DNA from: Nocardiopsis eucommiae
GTDB lineage: Bacteria > Actinomycetota > Actinomycetes > Streptosporangiales > Streptosporangiaceae
Direction: 5' to 3'
DNA: 64,000 nucleotides
NCBI GenBank assembly: GCA_018388625.1
Contig: CP074402.1
Coordinates: 5,934,090 to 5,998,089, forward strand
The notes beneath the pieces were generated by a model, which was not told the origin of the DNA, ran no database searches, and saw only the letters and a program-made list of their open reading frames with translations. This document shows, in pieces, positions 40,534 to 49,723 of this stretch (position 1 is its first letter; each line of letters opens with the position of its first letter). The translations under genes were made by a program, and so were the position numbers.

Positions 40534-41518
40534 ATGGCGACCGAGAAGCTCTCCATGGCGCAGGCGCTCAACCGGGCGCTGCGCGACTCCTCGCGGAGGA
40601 TCCCTCCGTGTACGTCTTCGGCGAGGACGTCGGCCCCCTCGGCGGTGTCTTCCGCATCACGGACGGGCTGACCGCCGAGTTCGGTGAGGACCGCTGCTTC
40701 GACACCCCGCTCGCGGAGTCCGGGATCGTCGGGATGGCCGTGGGCATGGCGATGAACGGCATGCGCCCGGTGGTCGAGATGCAGTTCGACGCCTTCGCCT
40801 ACCCGGCCTTCGAGCAGATCGTCAGCCACGTCGCCAAGATGCGCAACCGCACCCGGGGACGGGTCGGCCTGCCCATCGTCATCCGCGTCCCCTACGCCGG
40901 AGGCATCGGCGGGGTGGAGCACCACTGTGACTCCTCCGAGGCCTACTACGCGCACACCCCGGGCCTGAAGGTCGTCACCCCGGCCACCCCCGCGGACGCC
41001 TACCACCTGCTGCGCGAGGCGATCGCGTCCCCCGACCCCGTGGTCTTCATGGAGCCCAAGAAGCTCTACTGGGCCAAGGACGAGGTCGACGTCGACCGCC
41101 CCACCCCCGGGATCGGTCGGGCGGTGGTCCGCCGCGAGGGGACCGACGCCACCCTGATCGCCTACGGTCCCGCCGTGTCCACCGCGATGGAGGCCGCCGA
41201 GGCCGCCGCCCAGGAGGGCCGCAGCCTCCAGGTCGTGGACGTGCGCTCGATCGTCCCCTTCGACGACGAGACCGTGTGCGCGGCGGTCCGCTCCACCGGG
41301 CGCGCCGTGGTGGTGGCCGAGGCCAGCGGGTACGCCAGCGTCGCCTCGGAGATCGTCGCCCGCGTCACCGAGCGCTGCTTCCACTCGCTGGCCGCCCCGG
41401 TCCGCCGGGTGACCGGCTTCGACATCCCCTTCCCCCGCCCAAGCTGGAGCGCTTCCAGCTGCCCAGCGTGGACCGGATCCTGGACGCTGTCGACGACCTT
41501 CAGTGGGAGGACCAGTGA
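40534..41518 (+). CDS. 2-oxoacid dehydrogenase E1 beta subunit (two frame breaks)
   Basis: About 328 residues. ATG 40534 starts MATEKLSMAQALNRALRDS two bases after the E1-alpha stop. One base missing near 40590 is needed to reach VYVFGEDVGPLGGVFRITDG. The transketolase-like core follows: FDTPLAESGIVGMAVGMAMN, VEMQFDAFAYPAFEQIVSH and RVPYAGGIGGVEHHCDSSEA. A second missing C at 41430-41435 restores PKLERFQLPSVDRILDAVDD at the C-terminus. It forms the alpha2-beta2 E1 with the upstream subunit. Confidence 0.92.
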
Positions 41519-42978
41519 CGACCCGTACGTTCGACCTTCCCGACCTCGGGGAGGGACTCACCGAGGCCGAGGTCGTGAGGTGGCTGGTCGCCGTGGGCGA
41601 CACCGTCACCCTCGACCAGCCCGTCGTCGAGGTGGAGACCGCCAAGTCCATCGTCGAGGTCCCCTCACCTTTCGCCGGGACGGTCACCGTCCTGCACGGA
41701 CGGGAGGGTGAGGTCCTGGCGGTCGGGAAGCCGCTGATCAGCGTGGGAGGGGCGGAGGCGTCACCGGAGACGGCGGCGGTCCCGGTCCCCGAGGCGCCCG
41801 AGACGGCGTCCGCGCCCGCGGACGACGCCGGTGAGCGCTACCGGGAGGAGGAGCGCGCGGGCTCGGGCAACGTCCTGATCGGCTACGGCACGCCGGAGTC
41901 CACCGGCACCGGTCGCCGCCGCCGACCGCGCCAGCGCCCTTCGGAGGCCGCTCGGCCGCCCGCTCCGGTCGCGTCCGCGGTCTCGGAGTCGGCCCGGCCC
42001 TCCACCCCGGTCGCCTCGGTGACACCCATCCAGGCGGCCCCGGCGCGCCGGGTGCCGCTGGTGACCTCGCCCCTGGTCCGTCAGCTCGCCCGCGAGGCCG
42101 GGTTGCGCGTGGCCGACGTCCAGGGCAGCGGCCCGGGTGGCCTCATTACCCGCCGCGACGTACGCTCCGCGATCGAGGCGGCCGGTGCCAACACCGCTCC
42201 GGCCCCGTCCGCCCCGATCGCGGTCCCCTCCCAGGCCGCGCCGGTCACCGCCCCGGTGCCGGTCGCCCCGGGCTCCGTCGACTCCCGCACCGGCCTCACC
42301 GAGTCCCGACGGGTCCCGATGGGCACCTTCCGCAGGGCTGTGGCGGCCGCGCTCTCGCGCAGCCGGTCCGAGATCCCCGAGGCCACCGTGTGGGTCGACG
42401 TGGACGCCACCGAACTGGTGCGGTTGCGCCGGTCCGACCCCGACGGCCCCGGGCTGCTCGCCTACGTGGCCCGGTTCGTCCTCGCGGGCCTGCGCGCGTA
42501 CCCGGAGCTCAACGGGCGGGTGGACACCGAACGCGAGGAACTCGTCCAGTACGACGGGGTCAACCTCGGCTTGGCGGTCCAGACCGACCGGGGCCTGGTC
42601 GCCCCGGCGGTGATGGGCGCCCACGGGCTCACCACCACCGAGCTGGACGCCGAGATCAGGGAGCTCACCCGACTGGCCCGCGAAGGTCGGGCCACCCCCG
42701 CGCAGCTCACCGGCGGCACGTTCACACTGAACAACTACGGTGCGCTCCGCGTGGACGGCAGCGCGGCGATCATCAACCACCCGCAGGTGGCGATCCTCGG
42801 TCTCGGCCGGATCATCGACCGGCCCTGGGTGGTCGACGGAGAGTTGACGGTCCGCAGCGTCACGCAGCTGTCGTTCGCCTTCGACCACCGGGTCTGTGAC
42901 GGCGGCGCGGCCGCCGGGTTCATGCGCGTCGTCGCCGACGCCATGGAGGATCCGGCGAGGGCGATCGCCCGCTTGTAG
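41515..42978 (+). CDS. Dihydrolipoamide acyltransferase (E2)
   Basis: 487 residues. GTG 41515 overlaps the E1-beta stop. A single lipoyl domain (residues 1-80) carries Lys44 in VEVETAKSIVEVP. An Ala/Pro-rich linker precedes the E1/E3-binding domain (residues ~180-215, TSPLVRQLAREAGLRVADV). The catalytic domain ends in AFDHRVCDGGAAAGFMRVV, with the active-site His and Asp. No E3 (dihydrolipoamide dehydrogenase) gene accompanies the operon, so a shared E3 from elsewhere must serve it. The frame is intact. Confidence 0.94.
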   Translation: MTTRTFDLPDLGEGLTEAEVVRWLVAVGDTVTLDQPVVEVETAKSIVEVPSPFAGTVTVLHGREGEVLAVGKPLISVGGAEASPETAAVPVPEAPETASAPADDAGERYREEERAGSGNVLIGYGTPESTGTGRRRRPRQRPSEAARPPAPVASAVSESARPSTPVASVTPIQAAPARRVPLVTSPLVRQLAREAGLRVADVQGSGPGGLITRRDVRSAIEAAGANTAPAPSAPIAVPSQAAPVTAPVPVAPGSVDSRTGLTESRRVPMGTFRRAVAAALSRSRSEIPEATVWVDVDATELVRLRRSDPDGPGLLAYVARFVLAGLRAYPELNGRVDTEREELVQYDGVNLGLAVQTDRGLVAPAVMGAHGLTTTELDAEIRELTRLAREGRATPAQLTGGTFTLNNYGALRVDGSAAIINHPQVAILGLGRIIDRPWVVDGELTVRSVTQLSFAFDHRVCDGGAAAGFMRVVADAMEDPARAIARL

Positions 42979-42990
42979 ACCCAAGGACCG

Positions 42991-43022
42991 GCGCCCCGGA
43001 GGAGTCGGCACCTCCGGGGCGC
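42991..43022. terminator. Terminator after E2
   Basis: GCGCCCCGGAGG pairs perfectly with CCTCCGGGGCGC (12 bp), loop of 8, followed by TTTCTC. It also lies just past the stop of the convergent SRPBCC gene, so it may act on both strands. Confidence 0.88.
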
Positions 43023-43026
43023 TTTC

Positions 43027-43500
43027 TCACGTCCGCCCCTCCAGGGCGGCGCGCATACGCTTCAGCCTGGGTCCGAAGGCCCCGCGGATGGCGATCGCGG
43101 CCGCGAGGTCGCCCGCCGGACCGAGGCCGGTGCCGAACTCCACCAGATCGGTGTGGCGCGTGCCCGCGCCGTGCGGCTCCACCGTGTGGGTGTGCCGCCA
43201 GTAGCGGAACGGGCCGCGCACCTGGAGGTCGCTGAAGGAACGGCCCTCCTCGTAGGCGTCGACGACCGCGACCCAGCGCACGGGATGGACCCCGGCCACA
43301 CCCCAGCGCAGGTCCAGGACCTCTCCCTCACCGAACCGCTCGGGCCAGCTCAGCACCTCCACGCCCGGGGGCATCGCGTCCACGAAGCCCTCCTCGCTGA
43401 GGGTGAGGGCGAACACCCGTTCCGGCGGTGCGTCGAAGTCCTCGGTCACACGCAGCTTGGTGGTGCGTCGCGGACGGGCGCTCCGGTCACGTTCTCCCAC
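43027..43500 (-). CDS. SRPBCC-family protein
   Basis: About 157 residues. GTG 43500 starts directly after the TGA of the upstream hydrolase. The fold pattern is TTKLRVTEDFDAPPERVFAL, then VEVLSWPERFGEGEVLDLRW and a C-terminal helix AIAIRGAFGPRLKRMRAAL, typical of START/Bet v1-like (SRPBCC) hydrophobic-ligand proteins. RYWRHTHTVEPHGAGTRHTD is the central strand pair. Ligand unknown. Probably co-expressed with the hydrolase. Confidence 0.8.
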   Translation of the reverse strand: MGERDRSARPRRTTKLRVTEDFDAPPERVFALTLSEEGFVDAMPPGVEVLSWPERFGEGEVLDLRWGVAGVHPVRWVAVVDAYEEGRSFSDLQVRGPFRYWRHTHTVEPHGAGTRHTDLVEFGTGLGPAGDLAAAIAIRGAFGPRLKRMRAALEGRT

Positions 43501-43501
43501 G

Positions 43502-44337
43502 TCAGGCGGCCAGGAAACGCAGCAGGACCTCGTTGACCTCGTCCGCGTGGGTCCACAGCAGACCGTGCGGTGCCCCTCGATCTCCACGTACTCGGCCGAG
43601 GGCAGCAGCTCCGCGAACCGGCGCCCCGTGGCCTCCACCGGAAGGATGCGGTCACCGGTCCCGTGCACGATCAGCGCGGGCACGTCGATCCTCGGCACGT
43701 CCTCGCGGAAGTCGGTGATCCAGGTCAGCGGGCAGGCGGCCGACGCCACCGGTCCGGAGTGCGCGGCGCTGTTCCAGCTGTTGTGCACGGCCTCCTCGCT
43801 GATGCGGTCCCCCAGGGTCTCGTCCAGGTTGAAGAAGCCCTCCAGGAACGCGGTGAAGTAGGCGTAGCGGTCGGCTCTGACCTGGGCGACGATGTCCTCG
43901 AAGAACTCGCGCGGGGCGGCCCCGCCGGGGTTGCCCTCGGTCTGGAGCAGGAAGGGCTGGAGCGATCCCAGGAAGGCCGCCTTCGCGACCCGGTCGGAAC
44001 CGTAGGAACCCAGGTAGCGCGCGACCTCCCCCGTGCCCATCGAGAATCCGACGAGCACCGCGTCGTGGAGGTCCAGGGTCTCCAGGACGGTCCTGAGGTC
44101 CGCCGCGAAGGTGTCGTAGTCGTACCCGTCGGCGGGGTGCGACGACTGTCCGAACCCCCGGCGGTCGTAGGCGATCACCCGGTACCCGGAGTCCAGCAGG
44201 ACGGCGGTCTGCCGTTCCCAGGAGCGTCCGTCGAGCGGGTACCCGTGGATGAGGACGACCGGCTGGCCGCTCCCCTGGTCCTCGTAGTACAGCTCGACCG
44301 GATCACTGTTCTCGGCGTCGACGGTGATGCGTCCCAT
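43502..44337 (-). CDS. Alpha/beta hydrolase, haloperoxidase-like (one frame break)
   Basis: About 278 residues. ATG 44337 behind GGGAGG. Oxyanion VVLIHGYPLDGRSWERQ, nucleophile elbow AVLVGFSMGTGEVARYLG, acid in VPALIVHGTGDRILPVEATG. The histidine is recovered only when one G missing at 43573-43576 is restored, giving GAPHGLLWTHADEVNEVLLR and a stop at 43502-43504. This matches non-heme chloroperoxidase/esterase-type hydrolases. Without correction the frame fuses to the SRPBCC gene, which would be an artefact. Confidence 0.87.
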
Positions 44338-44494
44338 GTCGCCTCCCTGTCCGTGTCGGGAACCTCGGTGTCCACACCCCACTCACCTTAGGAAGGCGCG
44401 CCTCTCGTGAACATAAACACGGGTTATGCCTTGGGTCCGGACTCGTTGGCGCGGGGCCCCGGAACCGGACCCGCTCGGTGGACGCGGGCAGACG

Positions 44495-44530
44495 TCGCTC
44501 CGTCGTCCCGTCGACGGGACGACGGAGCGA
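44495..44530. terminator. 36-base perfect palindrome after paaZ
   Basis: A perfect inverted repeat centred on GTCGAC (44510-44515), arms starting TCGCTCCGTCGTCCC. It lies 22 bases past the paaZ stop and is most likely its terminator. It matches the length of the palindrome at 29594-29629 but differs in sequence. Confidence 0.85.
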
Positions 44531-44552
44531 GACGCGCACCGGTGGGCCCCGC

Positions 44553-46583
44553 CTACTCCTCGCCCTTGGCCACCAGGGTGAGGACGTCGTAGGTGGCGAC
44601 GGGCTCGCCCTCCTGGTCGGTGACGAGGGCGTCCCAGCGGACCTCGCCGTACTCGGCGTTGGTGCGGGGGTGATCTGCTTGGCGGTCAGCGTCACCCGGA
44701 TCACCGCGTCCTCCTTCACCGGGGTGAGGAAGCGCAGGTTGTCGACGCCGAAGTTGGCGAGGACCGGGCCCGGGGCCGGGTCCACGAACAGCCCCGCGGC
44801 CAGCGAGACCACCAGGTATCCGTGCGCCACGATCCCGCCGAACAACGGGTTCGCGGCGGCCGCCTCCTCGTCGGTGTGCGCGTAGAAGGTGTCGCCGGTG
44901 AACTCGGCGAAGTGGTCGATGTCGGCGCGGGTGACCGCACGCTCCGCCGACTCGATGGTGTCACCGATCCGCAGTTCGGCCAGGTTCTTGCGGAAGGGGT
45001 GCGTCGCACCGACGGCGCGGCGCGAACCGGTGGTCCAGTGGCCGGTGATCGCGGTGAGCATGTCCGGGGAGCCCTGGACGGCCGTGCGCTGCATGTGGTG
45101 CTTGACGCCGCGCACACCGCCCATCTCCTCGCCGCCGCCCGCGCGGCCGGGCCCGCCGTGCACCAGGACCGGCATGGGGGAACCGTGGCCGGTCGACTCC
45201 TTGGCGTCGTCCCGGTCGAGCACCAGGAGTCGGCCGTGCCAGGGGCGACGCCCAGGACGACCTCGCGGGCCACGTCCTCGTCATGGGTGACCAGCGAACC
45301 CACCAGGCTGCCCTGGCCGCGCGCGGCCAGTTCCACGGCCTCGGCGACCGAGCCGTAGGTGATGATCGTGCTGACCGGCCCGAACGCCTCGACGTCGTGG
45401 GGCTCCTTCGCGCCCGGGGCGGCACGCAGCAGGATCGGTGACATGAACGCGCCGGTGCCGTCGTCCGCGCCGGTCACCTCGACCCGCTCGGGGTCACCGA
45501 ACACGAGCTCGCTGGAGGCGCGCAGGGTCCGGACGGCCTTGCGGACCTCCTCACGCTGGGCGAGCGAGACCAGAGCGCCCATGCGGGCGTCGGGGTGGTC
45601 GGCGGCACCCACCACGACCTTGGACAGGCGGGCGGTCAGGGCCTCGGTGACGGCGTCGGCCATCCCTGCGGGCACGATCACCCGGCGGATCGCGGTGCAC
45701 TTCTGACCCGCCTTGACGGTCATCTCCGTCACGACCTGCTTGACGTACAGGTCGAACTCGGGGTCGTCCACGCCCACGTCGGGGCCGAGGATCGAGCAGT
45801 TCAGCGAGTCGGCCTCGACGTTGAGCTGGACACCGCCCCGGACCACGTTGGGGTGCTCCCGGAGCAGGGCGCCGGTGGCCGCCGAGCCGGTGAAGCCCAC
45901 GATGTCCTGGGGGCCGAGGGCGTCCAGCAGGCCCCGGTGGCTGCCGACCAGGAGCTGGAGGGATCCCTCGGGCAGCAGACCCGACTCGACCATCCGCCGG
46001 ACGACCGCGACGGTCAGGTACGCGGTCTGACCGGCGGGCTTGACGATGCTCGGAAGGCCCGCGAGGAAGGCCGGGGCGAGCTTCTCCAGCATGCCCCAGA
46101 CCGGGAAGTTGAAGGCGTTGATCTGCACCGCGACGCCCGGCCGCGACGTGTACACGTGCTGGGCGACGAAGGTGCCGCCCCGGCCCAGAGGTTCGAGGGG
46201 GCCGTCCAGGATGACCGTCGCGTTGGGGAGTTCGCGGCGGCCCTTGCTGGAGAAGCTGAAGAGCGTGCCGAAACCGCCGTCGACGTCCACCATGGTGTCG
46301 CGCTTGGTGGCCCCGGTGCGGTGGGAGAGGGCGTAGAACTCGTCCTTGTACCCCATCAGGTGCTTGGCGAGTTCCTTGAGGATGTTCGCCCGCTGGTGGA
46401 AGGTGAGCTGGCGCAGCGCGGGGCCGCCGACCTCACGTGCGTACTCGACCATCGCGGCGACGTCGGGACCCCGCGTCGAGATCCGCGCGACGGTCTCGCC
46501 GGTGTTCGCGTCGGCCAGGGGGCACCCTCGTCCGCGGGGGTGAACCACGATCCCTGTGCGTAGCTCTCCAGTACTTCGGACAC
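44553..46583 (-). CDS. paaZ: Bifunctional PaaZ: semialdehyde dehydrogenase plus MaoC-type hydratase (three frame breaks)
   Basis: About 677 residues corrected. GTG 46583: (M)SEVLESYAQGSWFTPADEGA. The N-terminal dehydrogenase (to ~residue 520) has YTSRPGVAVQINAFNFPVWG, IVGFTGSAATGALL and the catalytic Cys in TVKAGQKCTAIRRVIVP. The C-terminal MaoC hydratase has ITRADIDHFAEFTGDTFYAH-type residues, PLFGGIVAHGYLVVSLAAGL. Together these open and oxidise the oxepin-CoA ring in phenylacetate catabolism. Breaks near 46520, 45241 and 44668 are single missing bases. No other paa genes are in the window. A GACCGATCGGTC operator lies 42 bases upstream. Confidence 0.9.
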
Positions 46584-46624
46584 GTGACGGTCCTCTCCTC
46601 GGTGTGGGCCTGAGCGAACAGTAT

Positions 46625-46644
46625 TACAGACCGATCGGTCAGTA
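46625..46644. promoter_or_regulatory. TetR/PaaR-type operator upstream of paaZ
   Basis: TACAGACCGATCGGTCAGTA; the inner GACCGATCGGTC is a perfect palindrome. Its form fits the TetR-family repressors of phenylacetate genes. A related site is at 28013-28030. Confidence 0.65.
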
Positions 46645-46741
46645 AATAGGCCCTGACCAGCCGGGCAACGCCCCACCTGCGATTTCCCCGCCATCACCCG
46701 AGGCGCCTGGCCACCCCGGTGCCCGGGATTACCGTGGAGCC

Positions 46742-47333
46742 ATGACCAACTACGCGCGGATGTACCGTCTCGGCCTCACCCCGTGGGAGCGCTACGGACC
46801 CGTGGCCATGGTGCGGTTCCGTTCCTTCCTCGACCGCGAGGCCGAGGAACGCGGCGGTCCGGGCCGGGCGTTGGACATCGGGTGCGGCCGGGGGCGGTTC
46901 ACCCCGGAGCTGGCCGCCCAGGGGTGGGACGTCACCGGTGTCGACCTGGTCCCCGCCGCCGTCGAGGCGGCTCGTCTCCAGGGGCCCGCGGAGGTGAGCT
47001 ACCGGGTCGGTGACGCCACCGACCTCTCCCCGACCTTGGGCGCTTCGACCTGTTCGTCGACATCGGCTGCTTCCAGGGCTTCGACGCCCAACAGCGGGCC
47101 GCGCAGGGGCGCGGCGTGACGGCGCTGGCCGCGCCGGGGGCGTCCCTGATCATGCTGGAGTTCGGTCCGTCCATCTTCCGGAGGATGGTGGGCGGGGTGT
47201 CCCGGTCCGAGGTCCTGGAGGCGTTCCCGGGGTGGGAGCTCCTCGACGTGGAGGACGCCCCCGGAGGGGGCTCGGCTTCCCCATGAACCGCACCTCGCCC
47301 CAGTGGTACCGCCTGCGCTACCCCGCCTCCTAG
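46742..47333 (+). CDS. SAM-dependent methyltransferase (two frame breaks)
   Basis: About 197 residues. ATG 46742: MTNYARMYRLGLTPWERYGP. The class I motif is LDIGCGRGRFTPELAAQGWD with the acidic VTGVDLVPAAVEAARLQ. One G missing near 47037-47041 restores FDLFVDIGCFQGFDAQQRAA, and one near 47267-47272 restores LGFPMNRTSPQWYRLRYP. It resembles small TehB-like methyltransferases. Substrate unknown. It is convergent with the VOC gene, 18 bases apart. Confidence 0.83.
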
Positions 47334-47351
47334 GAAGCGGGCGGCGGGCGG

Positions 47352-47699
47352 TCAGTCGGAGGGAGGCTCCGCCAGGGAGAGGCTGTTGCCGTCCGGGTCG
47401 TGGGCGACCACGTGGCGGACGCCGTTGCCGTAGGTCTCCACGGGCTCGTGCCCGGCGCCGTGCGCGACCAGCCGCGCGAGGATCTCGTCGAGCCCCGAGA
47501 CCCCGAGGGTGAGGAGGCCGCCCCCGACCCGGTCGGGACGGGCCGCGAGCACGACCCAGGCGGTGTCGTCCACGCGCCACATGAACTCCTCCCCGACCAC
47601 CTCGTCCGCGGGTCGGCCGAAGAGCGCCGTGTACCAACCCAGCGACTCCTCGGGGTCAGTGACGGGAAGTACGGAGTACAGGTGGGTCATCCGTGCCAT
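47352..47699 (-). CDS. VOC (glyoxalase/bleomycin-resistance fold) protein
   Basis: 115 residues, ATG 47699 behind GGAGGAGAGAGG. Two beta-alpha-beta modules: MTHLYSVLPVTDPEESLGWY and LLTLGVSGLDEILARLVAHG, ending HDPDGNSLSLAEPPSD, the usual DPDGN motif. Glu in the second module and the DPDGN turn are typical metal or substrate ligands. The partner activity (isomerase, dioxygenase, resistance) cannot be told. Confidence 0.85.
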   Translation of the reverse strand: MARMTHLYSVLPVTDPEESLGWYTALFGRPADEVVGEEFMWRVDDTAWVVLAARPDRVGGGLLTLGVSGLDEILARLVAHGAGHEPVETYGNGVRHVVAHDPDGNSLSLAEPPSD

Positions 47700-47855
47700 G
47701 TGTGCGTCCTCTCTCCTCCTGGGGATCTCGCCCGGGTGGCCACACGCGAGCGCGGCCACTTCCGGACAGGCCCTCCTCGGAAACGGGCATGTCCCCAGAC
47801 CAGGTGCTTAGTGCCGGAGTCGTCCCCGTTCCGAAACCCGCCTTAACCACTCGTG

Positions 47856-47871
47856 GATTTGTCGACAAATC
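47856..47871. repeat. 16-base GTCGAC-centred palindrome
   Basis: GATTTGTCGACAAATC, perfect, A/T-rich arms, 39 bases past the YbaK gene stop and about 155 bases upstream of the VOC start. It may be a regulator site or a weak terminator. Confidence 0.45.
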
Positions 47872-47909
47872 GATGCGCGGCGGGTCCCGGTCGTGCGGAG
47901 TCCCTTCCC

Positions 47910-48431
47910 CTAGCGGGTCAGCGACAGCACTTCGGCACCCGGCAGCTCGGCCAGCAGCGGGCCGGGAACACGCAGCTTCGAGCGGCGCAGGCCGCTGCCC
48001 ACCACCACCCACGGGGTGTCGTACACCCGCTTGTCGACCAGGACCGGCCACCCCGAGGGCAGCCCGAACGGTGTGATCCCTCCGTACTCCATCCCGGTCA
48101 GCCCGGTCGCCTCGTCCATCGGCGCGAAGGACGCCTTCCGCGCCCCCAGGTGTCTGCGCAGCACCCCGTTGACGTCGGCCCGATCCGTGGCCAGCACCAT
48201 GCACGCCGCGTACGTCACCTCGCCGCCCCGCTTCGCGGACAGCACCACGCAGTTCGCGCTGGTCTCCAGGGACAGCCCGTAGGCCTCGCAGAACTCGGCG
48301 GTGTCCGCCAGCTCGGGGTCGATCGCCGCGGCCCGCACCGAACCGTCGAAGGGCGCGATGGCCCCGCGCACCGGATCGGCCGTCAGCTCCGGGTGATCGT
48401 GCGCAGGCACCCAGTCGATTCGCTCCGCCAT
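47910..48431 (-). CDS. YbaK/EbsC-type aminoacyl-tRNA deacylase
   Basis: 173 residues, ATG 48431 behind GGGGAGCGG. The editing-domain pattern is clear: ELADTAEFCEAYGLSLETSA, NCVVLSAKRGGEVTYAACMV with the catalytic-type Lys, and TGMEYGGITPFGLPSGWPVL. These proteins hydrolyse mischarged aminoacyl-tRNAs in trans. Which tRNA this one clears is not determinable. The frame is intact; stop at 47910-47912. Confidence 0.9.
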   Translation of the reverse strand: MAERIDWVPAHDHPELTADPVRGAIAPFDGSVRAAAIDPELADTAEFCEAYGLSLETSANCVVLSAKRGGEVTYAACMVLATDRADVNGVLRRHLGARKASFAPMDEATGLTGMEYGGITPFGLPSGWPVLVDKRVYDTPWVVVGSGLRRSKLRVPGPLLAELPGAEVLSLTR

Positions 48432-48526
48432 GGCCGCTCCCCGTTCCCGTACCGATTCACGTTCCCGCTCTCGTGCGCCACCATGATGCCGCACGTCCGC
48501 CGCGTGTTCGCCAACGGACGCCCGAC

Positions 48527-49540
48527 CTAGCCCCCGTGCCGCCGCACGATCTCCCCAGTCAGCCGCGTGAGCCCGTCCGCCCGATAGCCCGGCCAGCCGT
48601 GCACCGCCGCCACGTACTCCTCCGGAACGGCGGAGCGACCCCACCGGGCGCCGACCAGGGCACCGGCGATCGACGCCACGGTGTCGGTGTCGTCCCCCGC
48701 GCGCACCGCCGCCCACACCGGGGCCGCGTACCGGTCCGGGTCCCCGGCTTCCACGGGGGTGTGCACGATGGCCGACCACGCCGCCTGGAGCGCGCGCACC
48801 ACGAACCCGTTGGGCGAGAACGCGTGCGGCGGGGCGCCCTCGGCCTCGGCCAGGTACCCGGCCCAGGCGTCGCGGGCGTGCGGCTCCAGTAGGTCGAGCC
48901 CGGAGCGCGGCCCCTCGTCGGACCCCCACACCACGGCCCGCCGGATCGCCTCGCACCACAGCACGCACGCCTCGGCGGCGAGCGGGTCGCCGTGGGTGAG
49001 CAGGCTGCACACACGCGCGGTCTCGGCCAGCTGGTCGCGTTCGCGGAGATGGGCCAGGGCCAACGGGGCGGCACGCATCAGCGATCCGTTGCCCGCGCAC
49101 CGCTCCCCCGCGCCGAACATCCGCGCGGACAGCCGGATCATCTCCTCGGCGGCGCCGGTCCGCCCCGTGCTGTCGGCGGCCAGGGCCCGTTCGGTGTCAC
49201 CGAGGACCCGGGCGGTCTGCGCGCCGATGTCCGTGGCGCCCTCGCGACGCCAGGAGAGGAAGGCGCGGGCGGTCTGGTCCAGGGCCGCTCCGGAACGGGG
49301 ATCGTCGTGGTCCCGGAGCGCCTCCGCGAGGCACACCGCCATCTGGGTGTCGTCCGAGTACTCCCCGGGGGCGTAGGGCCCCAGGCCGCCGCCGACCATC
49401 GCGGGAACCTCCCGCTCGGACAGCCGGGCGGCGAACTCGTAGGGCACACCGAGCGCGTCACCGCACGCGGCCCCGAGCAGGGCCCCGGCGGCCCGATCGT
49501 CCAGGCCGTCCCGGTCGGGGTCGTCGCCAAGGGTGTTCAT
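48527..49540 (-). CDS. ADP-ribosylglycohydrolase family protein
   Basis: 337 residues, ATG 49540. The DraG/ARH fold is shown by AAGALLGAACGDALGVPYEF, GEYSDDTQMAVCLAEALRDH (first metal site), GAGERCAGNGSLMRAAPLA and AGDDTDTVASIAGALVGARW (second metal site). These binuclear-magnesium enzymes remove ADP-ribose from proteins or other targets, or hydrolyse related N-glycosides. No ADP-ribosyltransferase is evident next to it. The frame is intact. Confidence 0.92.
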   Translation of the reverse strand: MNTLGDDPDRDGLDDRAAGALLGAACGDALGVPYEFAARLSEREVPAMVGGGLGPYAPGEYSDDTQMAVCLAEALRDHDDPRSGAALDQTARAFLSWRREGATDIGAQTARVLGDTERALAADSTGRTGAAEEMIRLSARMFGAGERCAGNGSLMRAAPLALAHLRERDQLAETARVCSLLTHGDPLAAEACVLWCEAIRRAVVWGSDEGPRSGLDLLEPHARDAWAGYLAEAEGAPPHAFSPNGFVVRALQAAWSAIVHTPVEAGDPDRYAAPVWAAVRAGDDTDTVASIAGALVGARWGRSAVPEEYVAAVHGWPGYRADGLTRLTGEIVRRHGG

Positions 49541-49723
49541 GGGGCCTCACAGGAGGGAGGAGGGGTGTCCGGCCGACTCTACTCCGTGGGTCGGACGCGC
49601 GGCCTGGCCTCGGGAGACCGGGGATTCGGACACCTGACACCGCGCGCCCGGTCCGGGTGCTTCTGTCCGTATCCGGCACGTTGGGGAGGGTCCGTGCGGT
49701 TTCGGCGCCGTACAATCCGACTC

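Noticed and set aside
43027..44382. A 451-residue hydrolase-SRPBCC fusion protein
   Set aside because: The join arises from one missing G; restoring it gives the hydrolase its catalytic histidine and separate stop, directly followed by a GTG for the SRPBCC gene.
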